Assembly (NCBI RefSeq): GCF_019312595.1
Contig: NZ_JAHWDQ010000002.1
Span: forward strand, 496,001 to 560,000
Source: Zhongshania aquimaris
GTDB lineage: Bacteria; Pseudomonadota; Gammaproteobacteria; Pseudomonadales; Spongiibacteraceae
Direction of reading: 5' to 3'
DNA: 64,000 bases
In this document: positions 53,152 to 62,669 of the stretch, piece after piece
How positions within the stretch are numbered: position 1 is the first letter of the stretch
Layout: each line of letters begins with the position of its first letter
Made by a program: the position numbers and the translations under genes
Notes under the pieces: generated by a model
Seen by the model: the letters and a program-made list of their open reading frames with translations, nothing else
Told to the model about the DNA's origin: nothing
Databases searched by the model: none

Positions 53152-53781
53152 TTACTCGGTAAGATATTTCAATACCATAGAGGATAGTTCATCGATAAAT
53201 TCGTCTTCGGAAATGTCGGAAGGTTGCTTTTCCAAATATCGGATGCAATTACTGGTTATTGTGTTTTCTACAATAAACAGTGCAGTGTTCAGATCTTTTA
53301 CCGTTAATTCAATCTGGTGTTGCTTAAGATAGGCAAGATTGGTGACAAAGGTGAAATTCTCTGTGGTTAATTTTGCGTAGGTGTCTTTAAGCCGTGGTAC
53401 TTGGTAGCGAATACGAAATAGCACGAATTCATTTTCTTTGTAAATGGATAGCAGTAGCCGAGTCATAGTCGGAATCATGACTTGGATGGGTTCGGTCATT
53501 AATTCCATTAATTTGTCTCGCAGTTCATCTGCGGCTTTTGATACCACGCTTTCGATAAGGGCGTAAATGATGGTCTCTTTGTTAGAAAAATATTGGTAGA
53601 GGGTTCCAATACTTACGCCAGCAACATCTGCAATGTGATTGGTCGTAAGATGAGCATAACCCTCTTTTTCCAGTATTTTTTTTGTTGCATCCATTATGGA
53701 GTCAACAGTCATTTGAGCCCTTTCCTGGCTGGGTAGCTTGCGAGCAGCAAAATCCTTAGATGACTCTTCTGATTTTTTCAT
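53152..53781 (-). CDS. TetR-family transcriptional regulator
   Basis: The 209-residue protein has a TetR DNA-binding domain at residues 22-68: SIMDATKKILEKEGYAHLTTNHIADVAGVSIGTLYQYFSNKE, followed by an all-helical ligand domain. TetR proteins usually repress until a small ligand, often an acyl-CoA or steroid, binds. A weak inverted repeat TACTAC (53837-53842)/GTAATA (53851-53856) lies 56 bases upstream and could be an autoregulatory site. It is a good candidate for control of the side-chain or ring-cleavage genes on either side. Confidence 0.92.
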   Translation of the reverse strand: MKKSEESSKDFAARKLPSQERAQMTVDSIMDATKKILEKEGYAHLTTNHIADVAGVSIGTLYQYFSNKETIIYALIESVVSKAADELRDKLMELMTEPIQVMIPTMTRLLLSIYKENEFVLFRIRYQVPRLKDTYAKLTTENFTFVTNLAYLKQHQIELTVKDLNTALFIVENTITSNCIRYLEKQPSDISEDEFIDELSSMVLKYLTE

Positions 53782-54199
53782 AGGGTACTTTGCTCTTGGT
53801 TAACAATGGTGCTGATATTTTATTTATACTGAATCTTACTACAATAAAGCGTAATACCAAATGGTGATTGCTGCGCCGAGCTCTGGAGCCCAGCAATTAG
53901 AGGCTTTTCGGTCATCCTTGTTTAGTATAAGAATTGCTGCGGAGAGTTTTGTGTATCACAGCAGGTGTTTGTGCAGAAGTGCTCTGCTAGTGCTTATTTA
54001 TTAGACTATGGGCCTTGTCTATCGTAAAGCTAGCTCGCTAGCGTCCATGCTGATTTACAGATAATCGCTTTGCATAGATATCTCCGCTATCTGTCTACTG
54101 CAGTCGAGGTGTTGTTGGAGTGCGCCGGTCAGTAACTTATCTCGGGTAATGCTGTGCGATATCGTTAGTAAATAACATAATTTTCAAATAGTTATGATC
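53782..54199. other. Intergenic region between tetR promoter and dioxygenase end
   Basis: This 418-base stretch holds the presumed tetR promoter and the weak TACTAC/GTAATA repeat. No ORF, RNA or clear terminator for the dioxygenase gene was recognised. Confidence 0.5.
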
Positions 54200-55096
54200 T
54201 TAGCTTAGCGCTTCTGGGAAATTAAATTCATGTCCCCAAAAGCTTTGTAAGCGGCTGCTTGTTGGCACAAAATTGTCCCAGTCCACTTGCCAGCCATCGC
54301 AGCCAAACTCAATTTCGAAGCCTGATGGGCTGCGCATATAGAAGGACACCATGCGGTCGTTGGTGTGCCTGCCCAATGACGCGGTGACATGGATGTTATT
54401 TGCCTTGCAGCGGTCTAGGGCATAACCGACATCGTCGAGACTTTTCACTTCTAGCATCATGTGTATTAAGCCTGCGGGATGACCGATTTCAAACAGGGCC
54501 AGACTATGGTGGCGCGGGTTATCGCAGTGAAGAAAGTGTAGGCCTTTGGTAGGCGCTGATGGCGCCAGCTCCACGTCCATATAGTCGGTCTCATGAAAGC
54601 CTAGTATTTCGGTGTAGAACTGGTGGCATTTCGCGAGGCTTGGCGTGGGCAGCACCACGTGCCCCATGCCCATATTTCCAGTTACAAAGCCAGAGACGCC
54701 CTGCGGAGAATTGAACAGGTCATAGTCATTTATGCGCCCGTGGTAGAGCTCTAGTTGATTGCCATCTGGGTCTAGGGTCCGAGCGAGTTCCTTTACGCAG
54801 CGACTGTCGGCGAGGTCTTTTCCGCAGCGCTCAACTTGGTGACCTGCTACTTCGAGATCGGCAATTACGCTGTTGTAGTGTGCCTTGTCTTTTAATTCCC
54901 ACCCAGAGAATAGAAAGCGATCTGTATTTCCTGGGGTAATGACCATTCGAAAGGCGCGATCATCGATTTGTAAGTACAGCTTATCCTCGCCTAGTTTGGT
55001 GTTTACCATCACGCCGAGCACCTCGGTCGCAAAATGGCGCCACTCGTCTAAGTTTGTACTTTCGATTCCGATATAGCCGAGACTGGATACTGTCAT
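54200..55096 (-). CDS. Extradiol ring-cleavage dioxygenase (HsaC/TesB/BphC-like)
   Basis: From ATG 55096 the protein has 298 residues, close to BphC and HsaC length. Iron ligands are visible as His146 (GMGHVVL), His212 (GLIHMMLEV) and Glu263 (FEIEFGCDG), nearly the spacing of BphC (146/210/260). Second-sphere His in PRHHSLAL and His/Tyr in GRHTNDRMVSFYM are also present. It should cleave a catechol next to its hydroxyls; with KstD-type genes adjacent, 3,4-dihydroxy-9,10-seco-steroid is the likely substrate. The frame extends to 55195 without a matching domain, so the shorter start is favoured. The recurrent word TTAAACTCGCATT lies 124 bases upstream. Confidence 0.92.
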   Translation of the reverse strand: MTVSSLGYIGIESTNLDEWRHFATEVLGVMVNTKLGEDKLYLQIDDRAFRMVITPGNTDRFLFSGWELKDKAHYNSVIADLEVAGHQVERCGKDLADSRCVKELARTLDPDGNQLELYHGRINDYDLFNSPQGVSGFVTGNMGMGHVVLPTPSLAKCHQFYTEILGFHETDYMDVELAPSAPTKGLHFLHCDNPRHHSLALFEIGHPAGLIHMMLEVKSLDDVGYALDRCKANNIHVTASLGRHTNDRMVSFYMRSPSGFEIEFGCDGWQVDWDNFVPTSSRLQSFWGHEFNFPEALS

Positions 55097-55219
55097 ATTG
55101 ATCATCTTATTGGTTGACGTTGCCGCTGAGTTCGCTAGCCACGTGCTGTTTGTTGGGTGTAAATCGCTGCTTTGGCGAAGTGCTATAGGGATCACAACTT
55201 AGGATTAAAGCCCTTCATT

Positions 55220-55232
55220 TTAAACTCGCATT
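55220..55232. promoter_or_regulatory. Operator-like word TTAAACTCGCATT (gap 55097-55481)
   Basis: An exact copy of the 13-mer lies between the divergent dioxygenase and KstD-like genes. A partial match, AAACGAGTGTGAA near 55351, is oriented toward the forward gene. Nothing else was recognised in this 385-base gap. Confidence 0.6.
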
Positions 55233-55481
55233 TTGGGTTTGAGATGATTTTGAAAGTTTACAGCTGTGATTAAAGAGCGTGCGAAAAAATTGGGAGAAAG
55301 GTACAGAAACTGGAGGCTTGAAGATCAATGAAATCAGTAAAATGAGTAATAAACGAGTGTGAATTGAGGCTTGTCATGAATAGTGTGGAAGCAGAATTTT
55401 ACGTTGTTCTTTCGGCTTTTAGACAGTAGCCGATTAGTGGCAGTAATAGCGCTATAACAAAGATAAGATACTGGAGCTTCA

Positions 55482-57110
55482 ATGAAAAAGACGACGGGTA
55501 TTGAGCGACGAAAATTTATTAAAGGTGTTGCCGGTGGTGCCTTGCTGGCGACCGCTCAGGTAGCCAGCAGTGCGCGGGCAGACGACAAGCCTGTTGCCAG
55601 CGACTGGGATCGCGAAGTCGATGTGGTGGTGATTGGTTCTGGGACCGGTTTATGTGCAGCACTGGTTTGTGCCAAGGCGGGGAATGATGTGATTGTCTTG
55701 GAGAAAAACAGCGGCCCGGGTGGCAATACACTGGTTTCTGGTGGTGTGTTGTGGATCCCTAATAATCACGTGATGGCAAAGAATGGTTTAGCAGACAGCC
55801 GAAATCAGGCGATGGCCTACCTGCGTAAGCTAGCGCAGGGCCAGTCGGATGAGACGTTGATGGAGGCCTTTTTGGATAATGGGCCTGAAGCCGTTCAATT
55901 TATAGAGTTCAATACTGATATTACATGGCGGGCGACCCAAATACCGGGAATAGACCGAGTGTCTGATTATCATCCGGAATGGCATGGGAGCGTGCCGTAC
56001 GGCCGCTCAATTGAGCCTGAGACAGACATTATCGGGCATATGGCCGGAGGCTATCTGGTGTCATCGCTGCTGGTGTCGGCTCAGAAGGCGGGTGTTGAAT
56101 TACTCACCGAGGCGCCCGCCACCGAGTTGGTGACTCGAACGTTCGCGGACGGTAGCAAGAAAGTTATAGGTGTTATCGCGGAGTATCAGGGCCAATTACT
56201 GCGTATCCGAGTGCGCAATGGGGTGCTAATCGCGAGTGGCGGATTTGAACGTAATAGTACGATGAAGACGCATTTCTTGCGTGGTCCTTCGCCCTATACC
56301 TTGGGAACCGAAACAAATACCGGTGACGGCATACGTATGGGGATGGCGATAGGCGCGGACTTGCGCAATATGAATGAGCTGTGGGGCATTACTGTTTATA
56401 AGGGCGACGCAGAAATTAATGGCGCTAAACGAGGTGGTATTTCGTTGATGGCCCAGTTTGATCGATCTACTCCCGGCATGATTTGCGTGAATCGATATGG
56501 TGAACGTTTTTGTAATGAGTCTGCGGATTATGACTCTACTTGGCGAAGCTATCACACATGGGAAAATTGGGGAGACCTGAGATATAGAAACTTACCGGCA
56601 TTTCACATCTTTGACCACACCAGCCGTGAGCGTTTCGGAATTTTTGGTCGGAGCAAAGATCAGTCATTACCTGATTGGATTGCTAAAGCGGATACGCTGT
56701 CAGGCTTAGCGAAAAAGTTGGGTATTGATGAGGCCGGCCTAAATGCGACGGTAGCGCGTTTTAACATGGGGGCTCGCGAAGGTCGGGATCCGGATTTTCA
56801 TCGGGGAGAGAGTGCGTGGGATGTGCACGGCACGGGTGATTCCTCGTTAGTCCTAGCCCCGCTGGAGCAAGGTCCATTTTACGGCGCGGAGGTTTCTCCA
56901 GCAGACCTGGGAACCTGTGGCGGCCTCCGTGTTAATTCTCAAGCGCAAGTGATTGATGTTTTTGAGCGCCCTATTGAAGGGCTGTATTGCGCTGGAAATG
57001 CGTCCGGTGTTGGCTCTCCAGGGGCTAGCTATGGGGGCGGTGGTGGAACGATAGGTCCCGCAATGACGTTTTCCTATATAGCAGGTAAAGCACTTTCAGC
57101 TTTGAGTTAG
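55482..57110 (+). CDS. Tat-exported FAD dehydrogenase, 3-ketosteroid Delta1-dehydrogenase-like
   Basis: The 542-residue flavoprotein opens with a twin-arginine signal (ERRKFIKGVAGGALLATA, cleavage near SARA), then the FAD-binding VVVIGSGTGLCAALVCAKAG and GGNTLVSGGVLWIPNN. It ends with GLYCAGNASGVG and ASYGGGGGTIGPAMTF, where Tyr517 and the Gly four residues on line up with the KstD catalytic Tyr/Gly. It probably introduces a double bond into ring A of a 3-ketosteroid or a related ketone. Known KstD proteins are not normally Tat-exported, so action in the periplasm would be unusual. It converges on the other KstD gene, with a terminator between them. Confidence 0.85.
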   Translation: MKKTTGIERRKFIKGVAGGALLATAQVASSARADDKPVASDWDREVDVVVIGSGTGLCAALVCAKAGNDVIVLEKNSGPGGNTLVSGGVLWIPNNHVMAKNGLADSRNQAMAYLRKLAQGQSDETLMEAFLDNGPEAVQFIEFNTDITWRATQIPGIDRVSDYHPEWHGSVPYGRSIEPETDIIGHMAGGYLVSSLLVSAQKAGVELLTEAPATELVTRTFADGSKKVIGVIAEYQGQLLRIRVRNGVLIASGGFERNSTMKTHFLRGPSPYTLGTETNTGDGIRMGMAIGADLRNMNELWGITVYKGDAEINGAKRGGISLMAQFDRSTPGMICVNRYGERFCNESADYDSTWRSYHTWENWGDLRYRNLPAFHIFDHTSRERFGIFGRSKDQSLPDWIAKADTLSGLAKKLGIDEAGLNATVARFNMGAREGRDPDFHRGESAWDVHGTGDSSLVLAPLEQGPFYGAEVSPADLGTCGGLRVNSQAQVIDVFERPIEGLYCAGNASGVGSPGASYGGGGGTIGPAMTFSYIAGKALSALS

Positions 57111-57150
57111 AAAATTAATAGACGGCTTGCGGCGAATCATATTTGTACGG

Positions 57151-57171
57151 AAGTGAGCTAGCAGCTCACTT
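57151..57171. terminator. Bidirectional terminator between two KstD-type genes
   Basis: Perfect arms AAGTGAGCT (57151-57159) and AGCTCACTT (57163-57171) with a 3-base loop lie between convergent stops at 57110 and 57198. A long T-run is absent, so strength is uncertain. Confidence 0.7.
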
Positions 57172-57197
57172 TACAGATGTCACAATATTTGACTCAC

Positions 57198-58895
57198 CTA
57201 ACACTCTGTATCAGCGATGTGTTTTGCAGCGAGGTAGCCAAAGGTCATTGCCGGACCAAGGGTCGAACCAGGGCCTGGGTATGTGGTGAGTATACCCATT
57301 GCACAGTTACCCGTGGCATATAGTCCGGGTATGGGATCGCCGCTGGTGGTAAGTACCCGTGCTTGTTCATCAATTACCATTCCGCCCATGGTGCCAAAGT
57401 CACCGGCATCAAGCTTCATTGCGTAGAACGGTGGCTTAGCGAGCGGCGCCAAACAGGGGTTCGGTTCCACTGTTGGGTCAGAGTAATACCGATCATAGGC
57501 TGAATCGCCGCGGCCGAAGTCACAGTCTTTACCGGTCTTGGCGTACTCATTCACTTGTATCACGGTTTCCTCAAGGGCTTTCGCATCCACACCGATCGTT
57601 CTTGCAAGTGCACTCAGGCTATTTTCTTTCGATAAAAATCCACTTGTAAAATAGGATTTTGGAATTAAAAAATCTGGCCACATCTTGCCGGGAAACAGCG
57701 GGCCGACAATATAATTTTTGCGGTGGGTAGAATCAAAAATCATGTGGTAGGGCTCGTTTGAGTCGCCCTTTATGTGTTTACTATGGAGTTCCTTAATAAA
57801 TGACATATAGTTTTGCGATTCATTGGCAATGCGTTTTCCTGATGAGTCTATTACGTAGTTACCTGGCAGGGATTTCTCAAAGATACTCAGACGCGGGTAG
57901 CTTTCGCCTGGTACTGATATGGTATTTGTCCACCATGCACTGTTCATAAGCCGAGTGGCTGCGCCGATACGTTTTGCGGCAAGCAAGCTATCACCCGTAT
58001 TGCACCTACTGCCGGCGCTCCACTGAGCGTCAGTGGGGCGGGGAAGATTTTCGACACGCAAGTCTTGATTGTGTTCGAATCCTCCCGCGGCAAGGATCAC
58101 ACCCATTTTCGCGCGGATATTCAGCGGTGTGCCATTTCGCTCAGCCCTAACGCCGACAACACGACCATCTTCAAGCAGCAAGTCGAGCAATTTCGTATTG
58201 AGATGAAGTGGTATATCTCGTTTTAGTAACGATAACCGTAAGCGTGCAATACCGGCCGCGCCCATAGTCAGCCTGCGAGACTGCTTGCCCTTTATTCGCA
58301 TGGGAATGTCGAGAATGTATTTGATAAGCTCCCTAGCAACGATTGTTAACCACCCAGGGAGTTGGCCCATTAGCAAGTGCAATTCCTGCTGAGTAAATTG
58401 CAAGCGATCAAATACCTTGATCATTGGATTCGGTGCGTTTTGATATTGAAATTGTTCACCGAGATCTGAAGTTCTTATCGGCGCAGGCTCCATTGAGCGG
58501 TGGCCAGTTTTGGCGCCCTTGGCGCTAGAAAAATAGTCGGGGTATTCGGCAAGACTTTCATATCTAACATCACTATTCTTATGCAGAAAGTCGATCATTT
58601 CTGGGCCGTACTTCAGGTAAGTGCGTAACATCTCATCGCTGGTGTCTTCGCTGGGGATGGTTTCGCGAAGGTAGCTAAATGCTTCATCTAGCGAATCTTC
58701 TGCGGCCGCAGCCTTAGCATACCGATTACATGGAACCCACACGCCGCCACCTGACATTGCACTTGTGCCACCGTAGTATTTGTCCTTTTCGATAATCATC
58801 ACACTTTCGGCGCCGAGAATATGGGAGCTCAGTGCAGCGGTCATACCGCCATTTCCACTTCCGACTACCAGTACGTCAACTTCAATATCTTTCAT
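57198..58895 (-). CDS. kstD: 3-ketosteroid Delta1-dehydrogenase
   Basis: The 565-residue protein has VDVLVVGSGNGGMTAALSSH for FAD, GGTSAMSGGGVWVPCNRYA, and the family-defining C-terminus GLYATGNCAMGILTTYPGPGSTLGPAMTFGYLAAKH with Tyr539 and Gly543 at the KstD Tyr/Gly catalytic positions. It should remove hydrogens from C1 and C2 of a 3-ketosteroid, a key step before B-ring opening. No signal peptide is seen. It is the last gene of the set hydratase, acetaldehyde dehydrogenase, aldolase, FAD protein, KstD, and lies 51 bases after the preceding FAD gene. Confidence 0.92.
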   Translation of the reverse strand: MKDIEVDVLVVGSGNGGMTAALSSHILGAESVMIIEKDKYYGGTSAMSGGGVWVPCNRYAKAAAAEDSLDEAFSYLRETIPSEDTSDEMLRTYLKYGPEMIDFLHKNSDVRYESLAEYPDYFSSAKGAKTGHRSMEPAPIRTSDLGEQFQYQNAPNPMIKVFDRLQFTQQELHLLMGQLPGWLTIVARELIKYILDIPMRIKGKQSRRLTMGAAGIARLRLSLLKRDIPLHLNTKLLDLLLEDGRVVGVRAERNGTPLNIRAKMGVILAAGGFEHNQDLRVENLPRPTDAQWSAGSRCNTGDSLLAAKRIGAATRLMNSAWWTNTISVPGESYPRLSIFEKSLPGNYVIDSSGKRIANESQNYMSFIKELHSKHIKGDSNEPYHMIFDSTHRKNYIVGPLFPGKMWPDFLIPKSYFTSGFLSKENSLSALARTIGVDAKALEETVIQVNEYAKTGKDCDFGRGDSAYDRYYSDPTVEPNPCLAPLAKPPFYAMKLDAGDFGTMGGMVIDEQARVLTTSGDPIPGLYATGNCAMGILTTYPGPGSTLGPAMTFGYLAAKHIADTEC

Positions 58896-58946
58896 ATCGA
58901 CCTTCTTCCTGGAACATTGCTTATCATTTGGTGGTCATTACAGCCA

Positions 58947-60614
58947 TTATTTTGATTTTGCTAAGGCGGCGCTGTGACCAGCGCGGCGGCCGGAATAGAC
59001 GCAATCGGCTAGTGATAGGCCGCTAACATAAGAGTTTGAGCAGATACCGACCGCGCTTCGACCTGCGGCAAACAAGCCGCCTATACTATTGCCGTCGACG
59101 TCTAATACCGCGCCTGTCTGTTCATTGACGCTTAGCCCCCCCAGTGTTATCGCAAAGCAGGGAACCCGCCAGTTCTGCAAGGAGATATCGATAGCGTAGA
59201 AGGGGCTCTGCTTGATAGCTTGAAGAAAGTCAGTCGCTTTGTGGTATCTGTCTTTTCCAGCAATGGCATCTGAATTGTAATTGTCGATTGTGCGCTGAAG
59301 TTGCGAATAGTTAATCCGGCACTTGTCCGCTAAGCCATCCAGTGTTGTCGCTTTTCTTGAGGAAATGCTTAGGAACAATCGCGCTGGCGCCCATTGGAAT
59401 AGTTGCATCTTGCCTATTCGAGTTTCTGCGCTTGCCTCAGTCATCATTTTCTCGTCGAGGATAAGGTAGGCGCGCTCGCAACCATTTTCTAAAACGCGAT
59501 CAGCTGCCGTGGCGCCGTAGAGATCTTCGTTACATATCCGCTCACCTTTCTCGTTGACGATAATCCCTTTCAGCATAGTATTTGGCGGTGCGAAAAAGCG
59601 CCAGGCAGAGACCTTGTTCATGTGCTGTACTCGGCCGCCAGCGCTCACGCCTAAACTGATTCCCATGCCTATACAATCCTCCCCCAGTGGGCGCGCAGGT
59701 GTATAAGAAGGAGCGAGCGTCTTAACTAAATGACGATTATAAATATATCCACCTGCGCTTAAGATAACGCCCTGATTTACTCTTAGAAATTTAGTTTTTC
59801 CGCGGCGGCGCAGTCGGTGAACCAGTTTTCGAATTAGTGTTCCTGTTTTAGGTTCAAGCACGGCAAATTTATTCGCCAGCCGGTTCACTGCCTTTATTGT
59901 GGCCTGGGTAATTTTATTGTCCGGAGCTTGTAAGTACTCGACTCCCACCACGCGATCTTGTTGATCTAGAATTAGTCGGGTAGCTTCGCAGTGCGGTTTT
60001 ATCTCAATATTATCGTGCTGCTGAGCAGATTGATTTAGAGACTCGAAGAGTACACGACCGGTGAACCCTTTGCCTTTCACGCGGTGGCCGCGACGGGCGG
60101 GTGTGGCGATATCTCGGTAGGGTGATGCGAGTTCGTTGCCGGAATAGTAAAGAAAATAGTTTTCTGGGGGATATGATGTCTTTTCGTTATAGGGCGTACT
60201 GTCAAAAGTGACACCGTGCTTTTCCAGCCATGCTAGATTTGGATTGCTCTGTTCGCAAAAATGGCGAAGGGTCTCCTCGGACACGGCACCCAGGGTTTCC
60301 TGGCGCAAATAGTTCATCATATTCTCAGCGCTGTCTTCGACGCCTGCTTGACTCTGGTAGGTGGTGCCGCCGCCAGCGTAGATGATACCGCCACTCAGCG
60401 CGCTTGCGCCGCCGCCATTGAGGCGGTCGAGCACCGTCACCTTAACTCCCAGAGAACTGGCTTCAAGTGCTGCACATGCACCGGCGGCGCCGTACCCTAT
60501 TACTGCGACATCAGTGGTATTGTCCCAAATAATATCGTTGCAGTGCTGAACTCGGTATGAGGTGCTAACCTGGGATTTCAGGGTATCTAGTATATTTTTG
60601 TTATTGATACTCAT
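58947..60614 (-). CDS. FAD-binding dehydrogenase, KstD/Delta4-ene dehydrogenase-like
   Basis: The 555-residue flavoprotein has VAVIGYGAAGACAALEASS, GGGASALSGGIIYAGGG and a C-terminal GLFAAGRSAVGICSNSYVSGLSLADCVYSGRRAG. The Tyr-Pro-Gly-x-Gly motif of KstD is replaced by SNSYVSG, so position specificity differs. Roles such as Delta4(5alpha/5beta)-dehydrogenation (TesI-like) or removal of another steroid hydrogen pair are plausible. No signal peptide. It is paired with kstD and follows the aldolase gene by 109 bases. Confidence 0.83.
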   Translation of the reverse strand: MSINNKNILDTLKSQVSTSYRVQHCNDIIWDNTTDVAVIGYGAAGACAALEASSLGVKVTVLDRLNGGGASALSGGIIYAGGGTTYQSQAGVEDSAENMMNYLRQETLGAVSEETLRHFCEQSNPNLAWLEKHGVTFDSTPYNEKTSYPPENYFLYYSGNELASPYRDIATPARRGHRVKGKGFTGRVLFESLNQSAQQHDNIEIKPHCEATRLILDQQDRVVGVEYLQAPDNKITQATIKAVNRLANKFAVLEPKTGTLIRKLVHRLRRRGKTKFLRVNQGVILSAGGYIYNRHLVKTLAPSYTPARPLGEDCIGMGISLGVSAGGRVQHMNKVSAWRFFAPPNTMLKGIIVNEKGERICNEDLYGATAADRVLENGCERAYLILDEKMMTEASAETRIGKMQLFQWAPARLFLSISSRKATTLDGLADKCRINYSQLQRTIDNYNSDAIAGKDRYHKATDFLQAIKQSPFYAIDISLQNWRVPCFAITLGGLSVNEQTGAVLDVDGNSIGGLFAAGRSAVGICSNSYVSGLSLADCVYSGRRAGHSAALAKSK

Positions 60615-60723
60615 GCTGCCGGAGCCCTTCCGAAGTAACTTATTTATAAAGTCATAACTAACGATTATTTTGCTGGTACTTGCTCGCTATTCGCGGGTTT
60701 TTCTTGCATTTCTGCTTATTTCA

Positions 60724-61746
60724 CTAGGCGTTCGCTTTGGCCATCTCCATTGCAACGTCTTCGATCAGGTCTTCCTGGCCGCCAATGGCTTTGCGTTTTG
60801 CCATTTCCAAAAGGATGTTTTGAGACGGCACACCGTATTTTTTGCTGGCGCGCTTGGCGAAGAGTAGGAATGACGAGTAAACCCCCGCATAACCTAGAAT
60901 GAGTGAGTCTCGATCTACGCGAATTGGATGATCCATCATCGGCGTCACCAGGTCTTCAGCGACGTCCATGAGCTTGAAAAGGTCTACATTCGTGTCAGCA
61001 CCGAGACGATCAAGCGTCGCGGCGAAAACCTCGAGAGGCGTGTTACCCGCTCCGGCGCCCAAGCCCGCGGCTGATCCATCGATGCGATTGGCGCCGGCTT
61101 CCAGTGCCGTCAATGAGTTTGCGACACCCATGCCCATGTTGTGGTGACCGTGAAACCCAAGCTCGGTGCGCGGGTCCAGCTCCTGGCGCAGCAGTTGGAT
61201 TCTGGCGCTAACGTCGTCGGGCAGCATATAGCCTGCGGAGTCCGTGCAGTAAATACAGTTTGCGCCATACGATTCCATTAGTTTGGCTTGCTCAAGGAGG
61301 GCTTGCGGAGAGATCATATGTGCCATCATTAAAAAGCCAACCGTATCGAGCCCCATTTTTCGAGACAGCCCAATATGTTGTTCGGAAACGTCTGCCTCAG
61401 TGCAATGAGTAGCAACGCGAATGGTGCCAACACCACAGTCTGCCGCCATCCTTAAATGCTCTACTGTACCGATGCCGGGCAGTAGCAAAGCGGAAATCCG
61501 CGCGTTTTTCATCTTGGGAACAACGGCATTCAGATACTCCTGGTCGGAGTGCGCAGGGAAGCCGTAGTTGACTGACGCACCGCCGAGCCCATCGCCGTGA
61601 GTGACCTCAATAATCGGGATCCCCGCTGCATCCAGACCGCTTGCGATATCTACCATCTGCTCTAGGCTGATTTGATGACGCTTTGGGTGCATGCCGTCCC
61701 TCAGGCACATATCGTGAAGGGTGACTTTTCTGCCTTTTAAGTTCAT
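60724..61746 (-). CDS. tesG: 4-hydroxy-2-oxovalerate/oxohexanoate aldolase (HsaF/TesG/DmpG)
   Basis: The 340-residue enzyme has [18 protein letters not shown] with metal-binding Asp, [15 protein letters not shown], the HxH metal pair in [11 protein letters not shown] and [13 protein letters not shown], all of the DmpG/BphI family at normal length. It splits 4-hydroxy-2-oxo acids into pyruvate and an aldehyde. The aldehyde passes directly to the partner dehydrogenase encoded 17 bases upstream. In the steroid pathway the substrate is the six-carbon acid from ring A. The tes name is by context; dmpG, mhpE or hsaF are equivalents. Confidence 0.95.
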   Translation of the reverse strand: MNLKGRKVTLHDMCLRDGMHPKRHQISLEQMVDIASGLDAAGIPIIEVTHGDGLGGASVNYGFPAHSDQEYLNAVVPKMKNARISALLLPGIGTVEHLRMAADCGVGTIRVATHCTEADVSEQHIGLSRKMGLDTVGFLMMAHMISPQALLEQAKLMESYGANCIYCTDSAGYMLPDDVSARIQLLRQELDPRTELGFHGHHNMGMGVANSLTALEAGANRIDGSAAGLGAGAGNTPLEVFAATLDRLGADTNVDLFKLMDVAEDLVTPMMDHPIRVDRDSLILGYAGVYSSFLLFAKRASKKYGVPSQNILLEMAKRKAIGGQEDLIEDVAMEMAKANA

Positions 61747-61763
61747 TGCTTAAGCCTGTGTTT

Positions 61764-62666
61764 TTATGAGCTATGTGAAGTGGGCTGCTTAAAGACGGAT
61801 TGCGCATACATCTCTGCAGTCCTTAATGCCGCCGCTGTCATGATGTCTAAATTCCCTGAATACTTTGGAAGGAAATCGCCCAAGCCTTCTACTTCCATAA
61901 AGCAAGTGACTCGATTTTCTTCAAAGATGGGCCCATTCTTGAGCTTGTATCCTGGGACGTATTTTTGTACTTCTGCGACCATGTTTAGTACTGACGCGGT
62001 GATTGCCTCTTGATCGGGCGTATCGCTGGTGAGGCAGTGAATGGTGTCCCGCATAATGAGCGGCGGCTCGGCAGGATTAATCACAATTATTGCCTTGCCT
62101 ACTTTAGCGCCACCAATCGCCTCGATGGCGCTGGCGGTGGTACGCGTGAACTCGTCAATATTTTTGCGGGTACCAGGGCCGACAGACTTCGATGAAACCG
62201 TTGCTACGATTTCGCCGTAGTCGACGGCTTGCACGCGACTGACCGCAGCGACAATGGGAATGGTTGCCTGGCCACCGCACGTCACCATATTGACATTGCT
62301 TTTATGGCCTTCATTTATCAGCGTTTGCAGATTAACCGGCGGAATACAAAATGGACCGATTGCCGCAGGTGTTAAATCAATCATCATTGCGCTTTGCTCA
62401 TTCACTAGCGTAGAGTTCTTGGCGTGCGCGTATGCCGATGTCGCATCAAAGACGATTGCAATGCCATCATCTTTCATACTAGGAATCATGCCCTCGACTC
62501 CGTCGGTGGTGACGTTTAAACCAAGTTCCCTGGCGCGTTGAATACCAGCGGAGTCTTCAATCCCTACCATCCATACTGGTTCTATCCATTGGCTTCGCAG
62601 TGCTTTCAGCAACAGGTCGGTACCGATATTTCCCGGGCCGATAATGGCGGCCTTTAGTTTGTTCAT
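61764..62666 (-). CDS. tesF: Acylating acetaldehyde/propionaldehyde dehydrogenase (HsaG/TesF/DmpF)
   Basis: The 300-residue protein has [18 protein letters not shown] for NAD, the catalytic Cys130 in [12 protein letters not shown] (132 in DmpF) and [14 protein letters not shown]. It oxidises the aldehyde from the aldolase to acyl-CoA; in steroid ring-A breakdown this gives propionyl-CoA. It is three bases after the hydratase gene and 17 before the aldolase gene, a tight operon. Equivalent names are hsaG and dmpF. Confidence 0.95.
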   Translation of the reverse strand: MNKLKAAIIGPGNIGTDLLLKALRSQWIEPVWMVGIEDSAGIQRARELGLNVTTDGVEGMIPSMKDDGIAIVFDATSAYAHAKNSTLVNEQSAMMIDLTPAAIGPFCIPPVNLQTLINEGHKSNVNMVTCGGQATIPIVAAVSRVQAVDYGEIVATVSSKSVGPGTRKNIDEFTRTTASAIEAIGGAKVGKAIIVINPAEPPLIMRDTIHCLTSDTPDQEAITASVLNMVAEVQKYVPGYKLKNGPIFEENRVTCFMEVEGLGDFLPKYSGNLDIMTAAALRTAEMYAQSVFKQPTSHSS

Positions 62667-62669
62667 AGC

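Noticed and set aside
54200-55195. Dioxygenase start at 55195
   Set aside because: Starting at 55096 gives the iron ligands numbers nearly identical to BphC; the extra N-terminal 33 residues look like non-coding translation.
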